The position numbers were made by a program, and so were the translations under genes. Shown here piece by piece: positions 45,572-54,065 of a DNA stretch of 64,000 nucleotides (positions are counted from its first letter, which is position 1; each line of letters begins with the position of its first letter). The notes under the pieces were generated by a model. It saw nothing but the letters and a program-made list of their open reading frames with translations, was not told the origin of the DNA and made no database searches. The stretch covers positions 1 to 64,000 of the forward strand of contig NZ_JAUCBS010000008.1 in the NCBI RefSeq assembly GCF_034676705.1, in the 5' to 3' direction. This DNA is from Gemmobacter sp. (GTDB taxonomy: Bacteria; Pseudomonadota; Alphaproteobacteria; Rhodobacterales; Rhodobacteraceae).

Positions 45572-46105
45572 CGCCATGACCGAACATCACGATGCCGCAG
45601 CCCGTGCCGCCCGGATCGCCCGGGTCAGCTGCTCCTCATCGGCACCAGAACCCGCCCGGATCACGACATCACCGACAAGGATCTCGAGATCGCACCTTGT
45701 GACAACCGCCGACGCCGCAGCCGTGCTGTCATCGACCACCAGTTCCGCGAAGAACGGCAAAGCCGCCACGCTCTCGGGCAACATCAGGTTGCCTTTGCGT
45801 ATCTGCTTGCGCCAATCGTAGATTTGCCAGCGGGTCGTGCCGTGTTTGCGCGCAACTTCAGTGACCTTAACCCCGGGCATCATGCTCTCTGCCGCGATAC
45901 GCGCCCGCTCTGCCTTCGAGCGCCGACGACGACCGCTCGGCCCCTCGATTACCTCAAGCCGGGAAACCCCAGCCCCCATAGAGCCGCCCAATTGGACGCC
46001 CATTTTGCCGTCTACTTCCAAAATCCAAACCCTCCGTCACGCCCATGCGCGCAGAATGGCCGGATCAAGTCGGAAAGGGCAGGAGGGGGGCGGCGTAGCG
46101 CTTAC
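45572..46105 (-). mobile_element. IS66-family element, orfA end only
   Basis: On the minus strand the element starts at GTAAGCG (46105-46099), a typical IS66 terminus, runs through a complete tnpA and stops four codons into tnpB, where the IS1111-type array begins. tnpB and tnpC are absent. Its outer end cuts the rnk-like gene. Confidence 0.78.
45587..46021 (-). CDS. tnpA: IS66-family TnpA (orfA)
   Basis: 144 residues. The HTH reads RRRRSKAERARIAAESMMPG and VKVTEVARKHGTTRWQIYDW, then LPFFAELVVDD and CDLEILVGDVVIRAGSGADE, the standard TnpA pattern. A Met at codon 7 is an alternative start. The accessory protein is intact but cannot support transposition without tnpB and tnpC. Confidence 0.88.
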   Translation of the reverse strand: MEVDGKMGVQLGGSMGAGVSRLEVIEGPSGRRRRSKAERARIAAESMMPGVKVTEVARKHGTTRWQIYDWRKQIRKGNLMLPESVAALPFFAELVVDDSTAAASAVVTRCDLEILVGDVVIRAGSGADEEQLTRAIRAARAAAS

Positions 46106-46333
46106 GGAAGTGTGGTGACCTACCGTGATCTGGACATGGCTCGCGAGCATACAGTGTCGGTGGTCTATCCCGAGAATGCCAACATCGAGGAAGGGCGGAT
46201 CTCTGTCCTCACCCCGGTAGGTGTTGCCCTGCTTGGCCTCAGTCCGGGAGCGACGATCTCGTGGGTCACGCGGGATGACGAAACACGGCAACTGGAAGTT
46301 TTAGAGGTTCGGCCGCCATTGACCCATGATTGA
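46106..46333 (+). pseudogene. rnk: nucleoside diphosphate kinase regulator (Rnk/GreA-like), N-terminus lost
   Basis: 75 codons read GSVVTYRDLDMAREHTVSVV, YPENANIEEGRISVLTPVGV and LLGLSPGATISW, the FKBP-like C-terminal domain of Rnk/GreA-family proteins. The N-terminal coiled coil (about 50-60 residues) is cut off by the IS66 end at 46105. A host or plasmid stress gene inactivated by the IS. Confidence 0.75.
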
Positions 46334-46349
46334 CCGCAGAGTGAGTCGC

Positions 46350-46380
46350 GAGCACGCGAGGCGCCGAGCCTCGCGTGCTC
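46350..46380. terminator. strong hairpin downstream of the rnk remnant
   Basis: GAGCACGCGAGGC, loop GCCGA and GCCTCGCGTGCTC: a perfect 13-bp stem 16 bp after the stop. No T-run on either side, so it is a non-canonical terminator at best. The remaining DNA to 46564 shows no gene. Confidence 0.45.
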
Positions 46381-46564
46381 AAGGTAAGTGCTTCAGACGA
46401 GGTGGTCGCAGCCCCCGGCGAGGAATGGAGGATTAGTCGCCATCCCAGGCGACATGAAGCGATCGTCAACGGCAGCGATCTGCCGGTGTGACCTATTGCG
46501 AGATGCCACCGCAATCTGCCCAGGTGTCGGGAAACCGGTTCCGATCGGGGCACGTCTTCACACC

Positions 46565-47215
46565 TCACGTCCCGTATGGTGGGACGGCGATGCCTGCCTC
46601 GGTCACGACGGCATCCAGCGCGATGTCGTGCGGTTGGGGGTAGATCGTCGCCAGACGGGCCGACTGAAAGCCGATGCCGATGGTGAAGGGGCGCGGCAAC
46701 AAGGCCGCCAGCGTGCGGTCGAAATAGCCGCCGCCATAACCCAAACGAAAACCCTCAGCCGTCCAACCCACCACCGGGGCCAGCGCGATTTCGGGCGTCA
46801 CCGCTTCGACTTCGGGCGGCGGGACGGGAATGTTCCAGTCGCCACGCACCATCCGGGTCTTGCGCGTCCAGCGCCGGAACACGAGCGGCGCGGCCTTCAC
46901 CTCGACCAGCGGCAGGGCGACCAGGGCACCTTCGGCGTCCAGGGCTGCCAGCAGCGGGCGCAGGTCCGGCTCGCCCTTGATCGGCCAGTAGCCCGAGAAC
47001 ACCCGCCCCCGCATCGTGCCGAACCTTTTTCGCAGCAGGTCGGCCAGGTGGCCGACAATCGCCGCCCCGGCGGCCTGCCGATTGGCCACGGACAGGGCGT
47101 CGCGCTCGGCCCGCAGCCGCGTGCGCTCGGCGCGGCGCCAGCGCACGACGTCGCGCGCCTGTTCGGGGTCGACAGCCAGCGGATCGAAATAGGCCGGGTC
47201 GACCTCGGCCGCCAT
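46565..47215 (-). CDS. 5-formyltetrahydrofolate cyclo-ligase family protein
   Basis: 216 residues. ATP-dependent conversion of 5-formyl-THF to 5,10-methenyl-THF. Seen: RRAERTRLRAERDAL at the N-terminus, VFSGYWPIKGEPDLRPLL, and the C-terminal signature GFRLGYGGGYFDRTLA. ATG 47215 is chosen over an in-frame TTG at 47290. It is the last gene of a six-gene minus-strand run that starts with the haemoglobin gene. Why a folate enzyme sits there is unclear; a plasmid paralogue is likely. Confidence 0.88.
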   Translation of the reverse strand: MAAEVDPAYFDPLAVDPEQARDVVRWRRAERTRLRAERDALSVANRQAAGAAIVGHLADLLRKRFGTMRGRVFSGYWPIKGEPDLRPLLAALDAEGALVALPLVEVKAAPLVFRRWTRKTRMVRGDWNIPVPPPEVEAVTPEIALAPVVGWTAEGFRLGYGGGYFDRTLAALLPRPFTIGIGFQSARLATIYPQPHDIALDAVVTEAGIAVPPYGT

Positions 47216-47259
47216 GCAGGGCGGCGAGGCATAGCGGCCCGGGGCTTCGGAGTCCGAGG

Positions 47260-48285
47260 TTATGGCCGCGGGCCGGGCCGGGCAAGGCAATCCCGCGCCT
47301 CATCGACGATCTGGCGCAGCCGGTCCGCCGCCGGCACCACGTTGCGGATCGTGCCGACACCCTGCCCGGCGTACAGCGCCATCTCCTCCAGCGCACCAGA
47401 GGTGTGCCGCATCGGAGAGTCGGTGCTGTAGCGTAGCAGCGGCTGACCGCTGTCATGGGCAATCACCACGCGCGGCAGCGTGGCGGGATCGTGGCCCATC
47501 AGTTGCCCGTCCAGCCCGGCGGTGACGCTGTTGCCCAGCACCCGCACCGCTGCGCCCTTGGGCCAGTTCAACACGAAAACATCGGTGAGCACAGTATCGT
47601 CGACGTTGGCGGCCGCCACCCGCGCCTTGTGGTAGTCATGCGCCCAGGATTCCTTGGTTGCCAGAAAGGCCGTGCCACATTGCACACCCTGCGCGCCCAG
47701 CATCAGCGCGGCGGCGAGCCCGTGGCCGGTCGTGATGCCGCCGGACACCACGACGGGAATCCGGGAGCCGTCCAGCACCGCCTCGGCCAGGGCGAAGGCG
47801 CCGGTGCGGCCATGGACGTGGCCACCGGCCTCGATCCCCTGCGTGATGATGACGTCGACGCCGGCCGCCTCTGCCTCGCGGGCGGCGGCAAGGGTGCCCA
47901 CCTGATGCAGCACGAGGCATCCCTCGCGCTTGACTTGCGCGATGACCTCTGGCCGAACATCCCAGAAGAAGGTGAAGGCCCGCACCCCCAGATCAAGGCA
48001 TCGCGAGATCTGGGCTTGCAACAGCGCCGGATCGGTTGCAGACGGGATCACGTTGACGGCAAAGGGCCGGTCGGTCGCCGCGCGATAGGCGGTGATCTCG
48101 GCCTCAATCAGGTCCGGATCTTCACGCACCATCCCCAGCATGGCGTAGCCCCCGGCGCGGGCGACGGCCGCCGCCAGTTCGGCACGGGCGACCCCGCCCA
48201 TGCCTGCCAAGAGTACGGGTACCTCGCATCCCAGGAGATCACAAAGGGGGGTGCGCAGGGCGGGTCTCTGGTCAGGGCCGGGCAT
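47260..48285 (-). CDS. nitronate monooxygenase family flavoprotein
   Basis: 341 residues, FMN TIM barrel. Seen: PVLLAGMGGVARAELAAAVA near the N-terminus, FFWDVRPEVIAQVKREGCLV, then IITQGIEAGGHVHGRTGAFA and VSGGITTGHGLAAALMLGAQ, where the FMN phosphate binds. Family members oxidise nitronates, freeing nitrite or nitrate. Start ATG 48285 has a GGGGGA site 7 nt upstream and overlaps the DUF488 gene. Its presence in an NO-responsive cluster fits handling of nitrated organics, but that is inference. Confidence 0.88.
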   Translation of the reverse strand: MPGPDQRPALRTPLCDLLGCEVPVLLAGMGGVARAELAAAVARAGGYAMLGMVREDPDLIEAEITAYRAATDRPFAVNVIPSATDPALLQAQISRCLDLGVRAFTFFWDVRPEVIAQVKREGCLVLHQVGTLAAAREAEAAGVDVIITQGIEAGGHVHGRTGAFALAEAVLDGSRIPVVVSGGITTGHGLAAALMLGAQGVQCGTAFLATKESWAHDYHKARVAAANVDDTVLTDVFVLNWPKGAAVRVLGNSVTAGLDGQLMGHDPATLPRVVIAHDSGQPLLRYSTDSPMRHTSGALEEMALYAGQGVGTIRNVVPAADRLRQIVDEARDCLARPGPRP

Positions 48286-48688
48286 CGGGATCCCCCTTGT
48301 TCGCAAGATGTTGTCGCAGGTGGTCACGCAACACGGTGGCGTTGTTGCGCGTCTCGGCGCTTGAGGCGAACAGCAGGGTCAGCACACCATCGACCGCCAT
48401 GCTGGCCAGATCACGGGCGAGATCGTCCTTCAGGGTCAGTTCATGGCGATAGCGGGCCACAAAGTCCTCCCATTGGTCGGGGTGGGCGTGGTACCAGCGA
48501 CGCAACTCATCGCTGGGCGCGATCTCGCGGCACCAGGAATGCAGGCGGGCGCGGTCTTTCGACATGCCACGCGGCCAAAGCCGGTCGACGAGTACGCGAT
48601 TGCCGTCTGACACCCGTGCCGCGCGGTAGATGCGTTTGACCCGAATCCGGTCGGCGGCGGCGCCGGGGATGGGCGGAACCGCGGGCAT
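48272..48688 (-). CDS. DUF488-family protein
   Basis: 138 residues, near the usual length (about 120). Conserved DUF488 pieces: IRVKRIYRAARVSDGNRVLV, DRLWPRGMSKDRA, WCREIAPSDELRRWY, RYRHEL and LLFASSAETRNNATVLRDHL. Function in the cell is not established. ATG 48688 overlaps the preceding stop by 1 bp. Often found near haemoglobin and NO-stress genes in proteobacteria; here it is the fourth gene of that run. Confidence 0.87.
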   Translation of the reverse strand: MPAVPPIPGAAADRIRVKRIYRAARVSDGNRVLVDRLWPRGMSKDRARLHSWCREIAPSDELRRWYHAHPDQWEDFVARYRHELTLKDDLARDLASMAVDGVLTLLFASSAETRNNATVLRDHLRQHLANKGDPDARP

Positions 48689-49023
48689 CAGTCCGCCCCG
48701 TCGCCCATGGCTTGCACGGCCTTCAGCGCATGGGCATAGCTGGCCCCTGCCCGCATCTCGGCGGCGACCCAGATCGCCTCCATGATCTGCTCGGGGCTGG
48801 CGCCCTCGCTCCGTGCGGCCTTTACATGGCCCTCGATGCACCAGGGGCATTGCGTGACATGGGCAACCGCCACGGCAATCAGCTGCTTGGTGCGCTTGTC
48901 CAACGCGCCTTCGGCAAAGACGGCCTTGGAAAACGCGCGGAAGGCATCTTCGGCCCCGGGCGCCAAGTTACGGCGGCGTTCGACTATCTCGCGCATGGCG
49001 CGTGGCAGCGACGGATCAGACAT
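48688..49023 (-). CDS. carboxymuconolactone decarboxylase / AhpD-like protein
   Basis: 111 residues, all helical. The AhpD-type redox pair and His are visible in TQCPWCIEGHVKAARSEG, preceded by RTKQLIAVAVAHV. With CxxC present, a thiol-peroxidase or redox role is likelier than true decarboxylase activity. Overlaps the RIC-type gene by 8 bp. Confidence 0.88.
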   Translation of the reverse strand: MSDPSLPRAMREIVERRRNLAPGAEDAFRAFSKAVFAEGALDKRTKQLIAVAVAHVTQCPWCIEGHVKAARSEGASPEQIMEAIWVAAEMRAGASYAHALKAVQAMGDGAD

Positions 49024-49501
49024 GGGCGGCCTCCGTCTCGAAAGGTGGGAACAGCACGTCGTTTTCCAGCCGGATATGCTCTTCCAGATCAGAGATAAAT
49101 TCGCCGAGGCCAACATAGAGCGCGGTCCAGCTGCGGCAGGCCCCCTCGGGCAGGCCAAGGTCGCCAGTCAGGCGGTGGATCTCGGCCACGTCCTGGGCGT
49201 GGTCGTCATGGTCGGCACGGATCACCGCAATCGGCGTGCCGATCCCCGGGCCGCCGCCCTTGCGGATAGCCGGGAACAGGATCAGTTCTTCCTTCTTCAT
49301 GTGGACCTCAAGCGCGCCGATCATGCGCTGCAAGAGGTTGGCCAGACCCTCGGGCACATGGTCGTCGCCGAAATGCACCGTCTCGACCTTTTCGGCCAGA
49401 GCGGCCAATGCGGGCAACTGCTCGCGGTGGCGGGCGTGGAACCGGGACTCGATGTGACGGGTCAGCGCGGCGGGATCGTCAGTATGCAGGCCTTGGGTCA
49501 T
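49016..49501 (-). CDS. hemerythrin-domain protein of the RIC/ScdA/YtfE type
   Basis: 161 residues. A di-iron four-helix bundle with ligand patterns HIESRFHARHREQLPAL, MIGALEVHMKKEELILFPAI, IRADHDDHAQ and HIRLENDVLFPPF. RIC proteins restore Fe-S clusters damaged by NO or peroxide and bind NO. It lacks the short N-terminal ScdA_N domain with the Cys pair that many RICs have. Cytoplasmic. Lies 17 bp after the truncated haemoglobin gene and in the divergent NsrR unit. Confidence 0.88.
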   Translation of the reverse strand: MTQGLHTDDPAALTRHIESRFHARHREQLPALAALAEKVETVHFGDDHVPEGLANLLQRMIGALEVHMKKEELILFPAIRKGGGPGIGTPIAVIRADHDDHAQDVAEIHRLTGDLGLPEGACRSWTALYVGLGEFISDLEEHIRLENDVLFPPFETEAAHV

Positions 49502-49518
49502 GAAGGGACTCCTTCCTT

Positions 49519-49968
49519 TCAGCGAAGCGACGGCGTCATCCCGGCGCTGCGGGGCGTGTCCTCGACGGCCATGTGCAGCGACCGCGCGATGCGTTCCGCC
49601 CGTTCGATCACATGCGCCGCACCGGCGGGCGGGCAGACTTCGGTCGCCGTCTGCCGGAACAGGTGCAGCCAGTGGTCGAAATGCGCCCAGGTGACGGGCA
49701 GCGTCGCGTGCGCCGGGACCGGAGCACCGTGGTAGCGCCCGGTCATCAGCGCGACCGAGGACCAGAAGGCGACCATCCGCTCCAGATGCGGGGGCCAGTC
49801 AGTGATACGGGCCGCGAAGACCGGACCGAGCACCTCGTCGGCGCGAACCCGGTCGTAGAACCGATGGACCAGATTGCGCAGGATGCCTTCGTCAAGGCCG
49901 GTCTCCTGCATCAACGCGGCAGTGACCGCCGGTCGGGCCGAAGGAATGGATGGAGGGTTGAAAGTCAT
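49519..49968 (-). CDS. group III truncated haemoglobin
   Basis: 149 residues, 2-on-2 globin. Seen: LRNLVHRFYDRVRADEVLGP and VFAARITDWPPHLERMVAFW, with the family FWSSVALMTGRYHGAPV and the proximal His region WAHFDHWLHLF. Group III globins occur in proteobacteria with microaerobic or NO metabolism and help detoxify NO. First gene of the minus-strand unit, 77 bp from nsrR with the candidate NsrR site between them, so NO induction is likely. Confidence 0.9.
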   Translation of the reverse strand: MTFNPPSIPSARPAVTAALMQETGLDEGILRNLVHRFYDRVRADEVLGPVFAARITDWPPHLERMVAFWSSVALMTGRYHGAPVPAHATLPVTWAHFDHWLHLFRQTATEVCPPAGAAHVIERAERIARSLHMAVEDTPRSAGMTPSLR

Positions 49969-50015
49969 GTCCGGGACTCCGGTTCTGCTTGCTTTCCTGT
50001 CTAGGCCTGCTAATT

Positions 50016-50030
50016 GGTATTGTAAATACT
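50016..50030. promoter_or_regulatory. candidate NsrR operator between haemoglobin and nsrR genes
   Basis: GTATT-GTA-AATAC inside TTGGTATTGTAAATACTGA is a short AT-rich palindrome in the only divergent gap of the island. Rrf2-family NsrR boxes are imperfect AT-rich inverted repeats of this kind. It could control both the minus-strand unit and nsrR-cco. Confidence 0.6.
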
Positions 50031-50045
50031 GATTCAGGATCGATC

Positions 50046-50477
50046 ATGCGCCTTACCTCGTTCACAGATTACGGATTGCGGATGCTGATGCGCATGGCGG
50101 GGGCGCCGGACCGGGGATTCTCGACCGCTGAGCTGGCGGAGGACTTTGGGTTGTCGCGGCACCACCTGACGAAGATCATCCAGAAACTGGCCCACGCCGG
50201 CTATGTCACCACCCGGCGCGGTGGCGGCGGCGGGGCGATGCTGGCCCGCCCTGCTGGCGAGATCCGGCTGGGTTCCATCATCCGCTTGCTCGAGGAAGGG
50301 CAGCCGCTTGTCGAATGCTTCGCGGCCGGTGGCGGAGATTGCACCATCGACGGCCGCTGCCGCCTGAAGGCGCGGTTGCGCGCGGCCGAGGCGGCTTTCC
50401 TGGCCGATCTCGACCGCTCGACGCTGGCAGACATTGCACTGCGCCCGGACCTGCGGCTGGAAGCGGAGTTTGTCTGA
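50046..50477 (+). CDS. nsrR: Rrf2-family NO-sensing repressor NsrR
   Basis: 143 residues. Winged-helix start MRLTSFTDYGLRMLMRMAGA is the NsrR form, with the recognition helix in HHLTKIIQKLAHAGYVTTRR. The Fe-S ligands are Cys91, Cys99 and Cys105 (ECFAAGGGDCTIDGRCRLK), the NsrR spacing. NO nitrosylates the cluster and frees DNA. It is divergent from the haemoglobin/RIC unit and starts 2 bp before ccoN, so it likely controls both. Confidence 0.92.
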   Translation: MRLTSFTDYGLRMLMRMAGAPDRGFSTAELAEDFGLSRHHLTKIIQKLAHAGYVTTRRGGGGGAMLARPAGEIRLGSIIRLLEEGQPLVECFAAGGGDCTIDGRCRLKARLRAAEAAFLADLDRSTLADIALRPDLRLEAEFV

Positions 50478-50479
50478 CC

Positions 50480-52114
50480 ATGCAGGCCTCGCTCACCACG
50501 GTGGAACGACGGATCGGCATTGGCCTTGCCGTCCTGCTGGCGTTGGGGGGGCTGACAATAGCTGCGGCGGCGCGGCACGGGGTGATGGCGGTCCATGGAG
50601 CCATGGCGCTGGCGCTTGGGCTGGGCCTGGTATTCCGGCTGGGCGGGGCGCTTTACGATGTGGCACCTGCTGGCCTTGACCGGGCCAGCCGCTACGACGA
50701 TGGCCCGACCCGTTTCGGCATCTGGATGACGCTGACCTGGGCGATGATCGGCATGGTTGCGGGCGTCTGGGTCGCGGCATTGCTCTATTGGCCGGAGGCG
50801 ACACCGCCCTGGCCTGCGACCAGCTTCGGCCGCCTGCGCCCGGTCCACACCACCGGCATCATCTTCGGCTTCGGCGGCAATGCACTGATCGCGACCTCGT
50901 TCTGGGTCCTGCAACGCACCTCGCGCGCGCGTCTGGCGGATGCGTTGTCGCCCTGGGTCGTGCTGATCGGCTACAACCTGTTCTGCGCCTGGGCGGTCAC
51001 CGGCTACCTGATGGGCGCGACCCAGTCGAAAGAGTATGCCGAGGCGGAATGGTATGCCGACCTCTGGCTGGTCGTGGTCTGGGTGATCTATTTCACCCTC
51101 TACCTCCGAACCCTCGCCCGGCGGGCCGAGCCGCATATCTACGTCGCGAACTGGTATTACATGGCCTTCATCCTGGTCGTGGCGATGCTGCACATCGTCA
51201 ACAACATCGCCCTGCCAGTCAGCTGGGCGGGGGCGAAAAGCTATACCGTCTGGTCGGGCGTGCAGGATGCGATGATCCAGTGGTGGTACGGCCACAACGC
51301 CGTTGCCTTCTTCCTCACCGCGGGCTTTCTGGGGATGCTCTACTACTTCCTTCCCGTCCGGTCGGGGCGGCCGATCTGGTCCTACCGGTTGTCGATCCTG
51401 TCCTTCTGGGGGATCGTGTTCTTCTACATCTGGGTCGGCTCGCATCACCTGCACTATACCGCGCTGCCCTACTGGGTGCAGACGCTGGGGATGACCTTCT
51501 CGGTCATGCTGCTGGTGCCCAGCTGGGCCTCGGCCGGCAATGCCATCGCCACGCTGAACGGCGCATGGGGCCGCGTGCGCGACGACGCCACCCTGCGCTT
51601 CATGTTTGTAGCAGCTGTGTTCTACGGCCTGTCGACCTTCGAGGGGTCGTTCCTTGCCATCCGCCCGGTGAACTCGCTGTCGCATTACACGGACTGGACC
51701 GTGGGCCACGTCCATTCCGGCACCCTTGGCTGGGTTGCGATGATCATCTTCGGCGCGATCTACTCCATCGTCCCCCAGCTTGCGGGGCGCGAGGCGATGG
51801 CTTGGCCGAAAGCGGTCGAGTGGCACTTCTGGCTCGCCGTCGTGGGCACCCTCGTCTACGTCGTCGCGATGTGGAACGCGGGCATCACGCAGGGGCTGAT
51901 GTGGCGGGCCTATGATGCGAACGGGGCGCTCTCCTACAGCTTCCTGCAATCGGTGCAGGCGATGGCGCCCTATTACCTGCTGCGGACCCTCGGCGGGGCG
52001 ATGTTCCTGGGGGGCGCGGTGCTTTGTGCGCTGAACTGCCGCGCCACGCTGCGCGAGTCCCGCACGCGCGATCTGGCCCATGACCGCCCGCTGGCGGTGC
52101 AACCGGCGGAGTAG
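50480..52114 (+). CDS. ccoN: cbb3-type cytochrome c oxidase subunit I
   Basis: 544 residues, 12 helices. Haem and CuB ligands are in place: His123 (VHTTGIIFGFGG), His272 (WWYGHNAVAFFL), His322/His323 (VGSHHLHY) and His410/His412 (VGHVHSGTLGWV). Catalyses oxygen reduction at low O2 with proton pumping; cbb3 enzymes also reduce NO slowly. N-terminus starts after nsrR with a 2-bp gap. The ccoG/H/I assembly genes are not here, so the host chromosome must supply copper delivery. Confidence 0.95.
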   Translation: MQASLTTVERRIGIGLAVLLALGGLTIAAAARHGVMAVHGAMALALGLGLVFRLGGALYDVAPAGLDRASRYDDGPTRFGIWMTLTWAMIGMVAGVWVAALLYWPEATPPWPATSFGRLRPVHTTGIIFGFGGNALIATSFWVLQRTSRARLADALSPWVVLIGYNLFCAWAVTGYLMGATQSKEYAEAEWYADLWLVVVWVIYFTLYLRTLARRAEPHIYVANWYYMAFILVVAMLHIVNNIALPVSWAGAKSYTVWSGVQDAMIQWWYGHNAVAFFLTAGFLGMLYYFLPVRSGRPIWSYRLSILSFWGIVFFYIWVGSHHLHYTALPYWVQTLGMTFSVMLLVPSWASAGNAIATLNGAWGRVRDDATLRFMFVAAVFYGLSTFEGSFLAIRPVNSLSHYTDWTVGHVHSGTLGWVAMIIFGAIYSIVPQLAGREAMAWPKAVEWHFWLAVVGTLVYVVAMWNAGITQGLMWRAYDANGALSYSFLQSVQAMAPYYLLRTLGGAMFLGGAVLCALNCRATLRESRTRDLAHDRPLAVQPAE

Positions 52115-52118
52115 CCCG

Positions 52119-52850
52119 ATGGTCCTGCGCCTGCATTACAACCTGGAAAAGCTGTCGATGGGGCTGGTCGGCGCGATCATCGTCGCGGCGTCCATCGGGG
52201 GGCTGGTGGAAATCGCGCCGCTTTTCACCATCGACGAGACGGTGGAGATCCCCGCCGACCTGCGGCCCCTGACGCCCCTGGAGCTGGCCGGCCGCGAGAT
52301 CTACATGCGCGAGGGTTGCTATGCCTGTCACAGCCAGATGGTCCGCAGCCTGGCGGACGAGATCGACCGCTACGGCCCCTATTCGCTGGCCTCGGAAAGC
52401 GCCTACGATCACCCAATGCTCTGGGGGTCCAAGCGCACGGGGCCGGACTTGGCGCGGCTGGGCGAGAAATACTCCGACGCCTGGCATGTCGCGCATCTGA
52501 CCGACCCGCGCTTGGTGGTCCCGGCCTCGATCATGCCGGCCTATCCCTGGCTGATGCGGCCCCTCGACACTTCCGACCTGTCCGGTGCCCTGGCGACGCT
52601 GGCCCGGCTGGGGGTGCCCTATGACGCCGCGATGATTGCGGGGGCCGAGACAGACGCTCTGGCGCAAAGCCGCCCCGACAGCGCAGAGGCCGAGGCCTTC
52701 CGCGAGCGTCACGGCGACCGCCCCGCCCTTCGCGCCTTCGACGGCGATCCCTCGCGCCTGACAGAGATGGACGCCGTCATCGCCTATCTGCAATCGCTCG
52801 GCGCCCAGACCGACGCCGCCCGGCTGGCCCATGAGGGAACCGTGCCATGA
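52119..52850 (+). CDS. ccoO: cbb3-type oxidase subunit II, monohaem cytochrome c
   Basis: 243 residues. One N-terminal membrane anchor (LVGAIIVAASIGGLVEIAPL), then the c-type haem site CYACH at 67-71 (EGCYACHSQMVRSLADEIDR) with the axial Met in PASIMPAYPWL. The FixO signature RYGPYSLASESAYDHPMLWG is present. It passes electrons from CcoP to CcoN in the periplasm. 4 bp after ccoN. Confidence 0.95.
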   Translation: MVLRLHYNLEKLSMGLVGAIIVAASIGGLVEIAPLFTIDETVEIPADLRPLTPLELAGREIYMREGCYACHSQMVRSLADEIDRYGPYSLASESAYDHPMLWGSKRTGPDLARLGEKYSDAWHVAHLTDPRLVVPASIMPAYPWLMRPLDTSDLSGALATLARLGVPYDAAMIAGAETDALAQSRPDSAEAEAFRERHGDRPALRAFDGDPSRLTEMDAVIAYLQSLGAQTDAARLAHEGTVP

Positions 52851-53008
52851 GCCACGACACCCTTGTCCTGCTTGCCAAGACCTTCGGCCCGATCTGGATG
52901 ATGGGCTTCCTGCTGATCGTCGCCATCCGGGCCTGGGCACCCTCGCGCAAGGCGGCGAATGACCGGGCGGCCCGGTCCATCCTGCCGCAGGAGCCGTCGG
53001 ATGGCTGA
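52847..53008 (+). CDS. ccoQ: cbb3-type oxidase small subunit CcoQ (FixQ)
   Basis: 53 residues with one membrane helix (TFGPIWMMGFLLIVAIRAW) and a short charged tail, the standard CcoQ shape. Start ATG 52847 overlaps the ccoO stop (ATGA); its stop lies 8 bp inside ccoP. It stabilises the oxidase complex. Confidence 0.88.
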   Translation: MSHDTLVLLAKTFGPIWMMGFLLIVAIRAWAPSRKAANDRAARSILPQEPSDG

Positions 53009-53900
53009 GACCACGGACCCCCACGCCCTGCCCGGTGCCGACCCCCACACCGGCAACCGCCGCATCGACCCCGTCACCGGCTACGACACCACCGGCCACG
53101 ACTGGGGCGGTATTCAAGAGCTGAACACCCCCTTCCCCAGGCTCGCCGCCATCGCGCTGCTGCTGACCTTCCTCTACTCGGTCGTCGCCTGGGTCCTGTT
53201 GCCCGCCTGGCCTACGGGCCGGGATTACACGCGCGGCCTTCTGGGGCTGGACCAGGGCCGCATGGCCCGCGACGGCTATCAGGCGGTGGACGCGGTGCGG
53301 CAGGGCTGGCTGTCCCGCTTCGCCCAGCCGGACTTTGCCGCCCTGGCCGCGGACGACCTGCTGATGGCCCAGGCCATGCCCGCCGCCGCCCGGCTTTTCG
53401 CCGACAATTGCGCCGCCTGCCACGGCACCTCGGGCAAGGGCGGTCCCGGCTTTCCGGCGCTGAACGACGCCGACTGGCTTTGGGGCGGCGACCCCGAAAC
53501 CCTGGCCGAGACGATCACCCTTGGCATCAACGCCACCGACGACAGCCGGCTGGCCGAGATGCCCGTCTTCGACTGGCTCGCCCCCGCCGACCGCCAGGCG
53601 CTGGCCGCCTATGTCTCTGCCCTGCCCTCGGGCACGGCCCCCGGTGACAACCCTGGCGCCGCCCTCTTTGCCGAGAACTGCGCCGCCTGCCACGGCGACG
53701 GCGGCACCGGCGGGCTTCTGGCCGGGGCGCCCTCGCTGACCGACCGATCCGCGATCTACGGCCAGGACGAGGCCACCATCCTGACCACCCTGCGCCACGG
53801 CCGCCGCGGCGTCATGCCGGCCTGGAGCCAGCGCCTTTCCCCGGCCCAGATCAACCTTCTCGCCCTCTACGTCTCTACCCTGCCACAGGCCAAGCCATGA
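53001..53900 (+). CDS. ccoP: cbb3-type oxidase subunit III, dihaem cytochrome c
   Basis: 299 residues. The N-terminal cytoplasmic segment DPVTGYDTTGHDWGGIQELN is the CcoP hallmark, followed by one membrane helix (about 46-70). Two haem-binding sites CAACH lie at 137-141 and 227-231. Receives electrons from cytochrome c. ATG 53001 overlaps ccoQ by 8 bp. Confidence 0.95.
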   Translation: MAETTDPHALPGADPHTGNRRIDPVTGYDTTGHDWGGIQELNTPFPRLAAIALLLTFLYSVVAWVLLPAWPTGRDYTRGLLGLDQGRMARDGYQAVDAVRQGWLSRFAQPDFAALAADDLLMAQAMPAAARLFADNCAACHGTSGKGGPGFPALNDADWLWGGDPETLAETITLGINATDDSRLAEMPVFDWLAPADRQALAAYVSALPSGTAPGDNPGAALFAENCAACHGDGGTGGLLAGAPSLTDRSAIYGQDEATILTTLRHGRRGVMPAWSQRLSPAQINLLALYVSTLPQAKP

Positions 53901-54058
53901 GCCCCGCCCGTCAGCGCCACCTTGCCCTTGCCGGCGCCGCCGCCGTGGTCGCGGCCTTCGTCGCGGCGAATGTCCACCTGGTGGTCACCGCCATCGCCTC
54001 GCAGCCCGCCTGCACCGCCCTGCCCGACGGCCCCGCCCCCGCCCGGCACAGTTGCTGA
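53897..54058 (+). CDS. small single-span membrane protein
   Basis: 53 residues, overlapping ccoP by 4 bp. One hydrophobic segment (LALAGAAAVVAAFVAANVHL) and a short periplasmic tail with two Cys. Not recognised as a known family. Tight coupling between ccoP and the DUF2189 gene argues it is real, perhaps an assembly or stability factor of the oxidase. Confidence 0.6.
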   Translation: MSPARQRHLALAGAAAVVAAFVAANVHLVVTAIASQPACTALPDGPAPARHSC

Positions 54059-54065
54059 GGTCCCG

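Noticed and set aside
45347..46333. 328-codon plus-strand frame joining the repeat array to the rnk tail
   Set aside because: Only the last 75 codons match a family; the rest is repeat DNA and the antisense of IS66 tnpA, so it is a chance read-through frame.
46350..46380. Classical rho-independent terminator
   Set aside because: The 13-bp stem is perfect, but neither side has a T-run; it is listed only as a weak or non-canonical terminator.
50201..52102. 633-codon minus-strand open frame opposite nsrR-ccoN
   Set aside because: Low-complexity Arg/Gln/Pro/His composition and complete overlap with clearly real genes.
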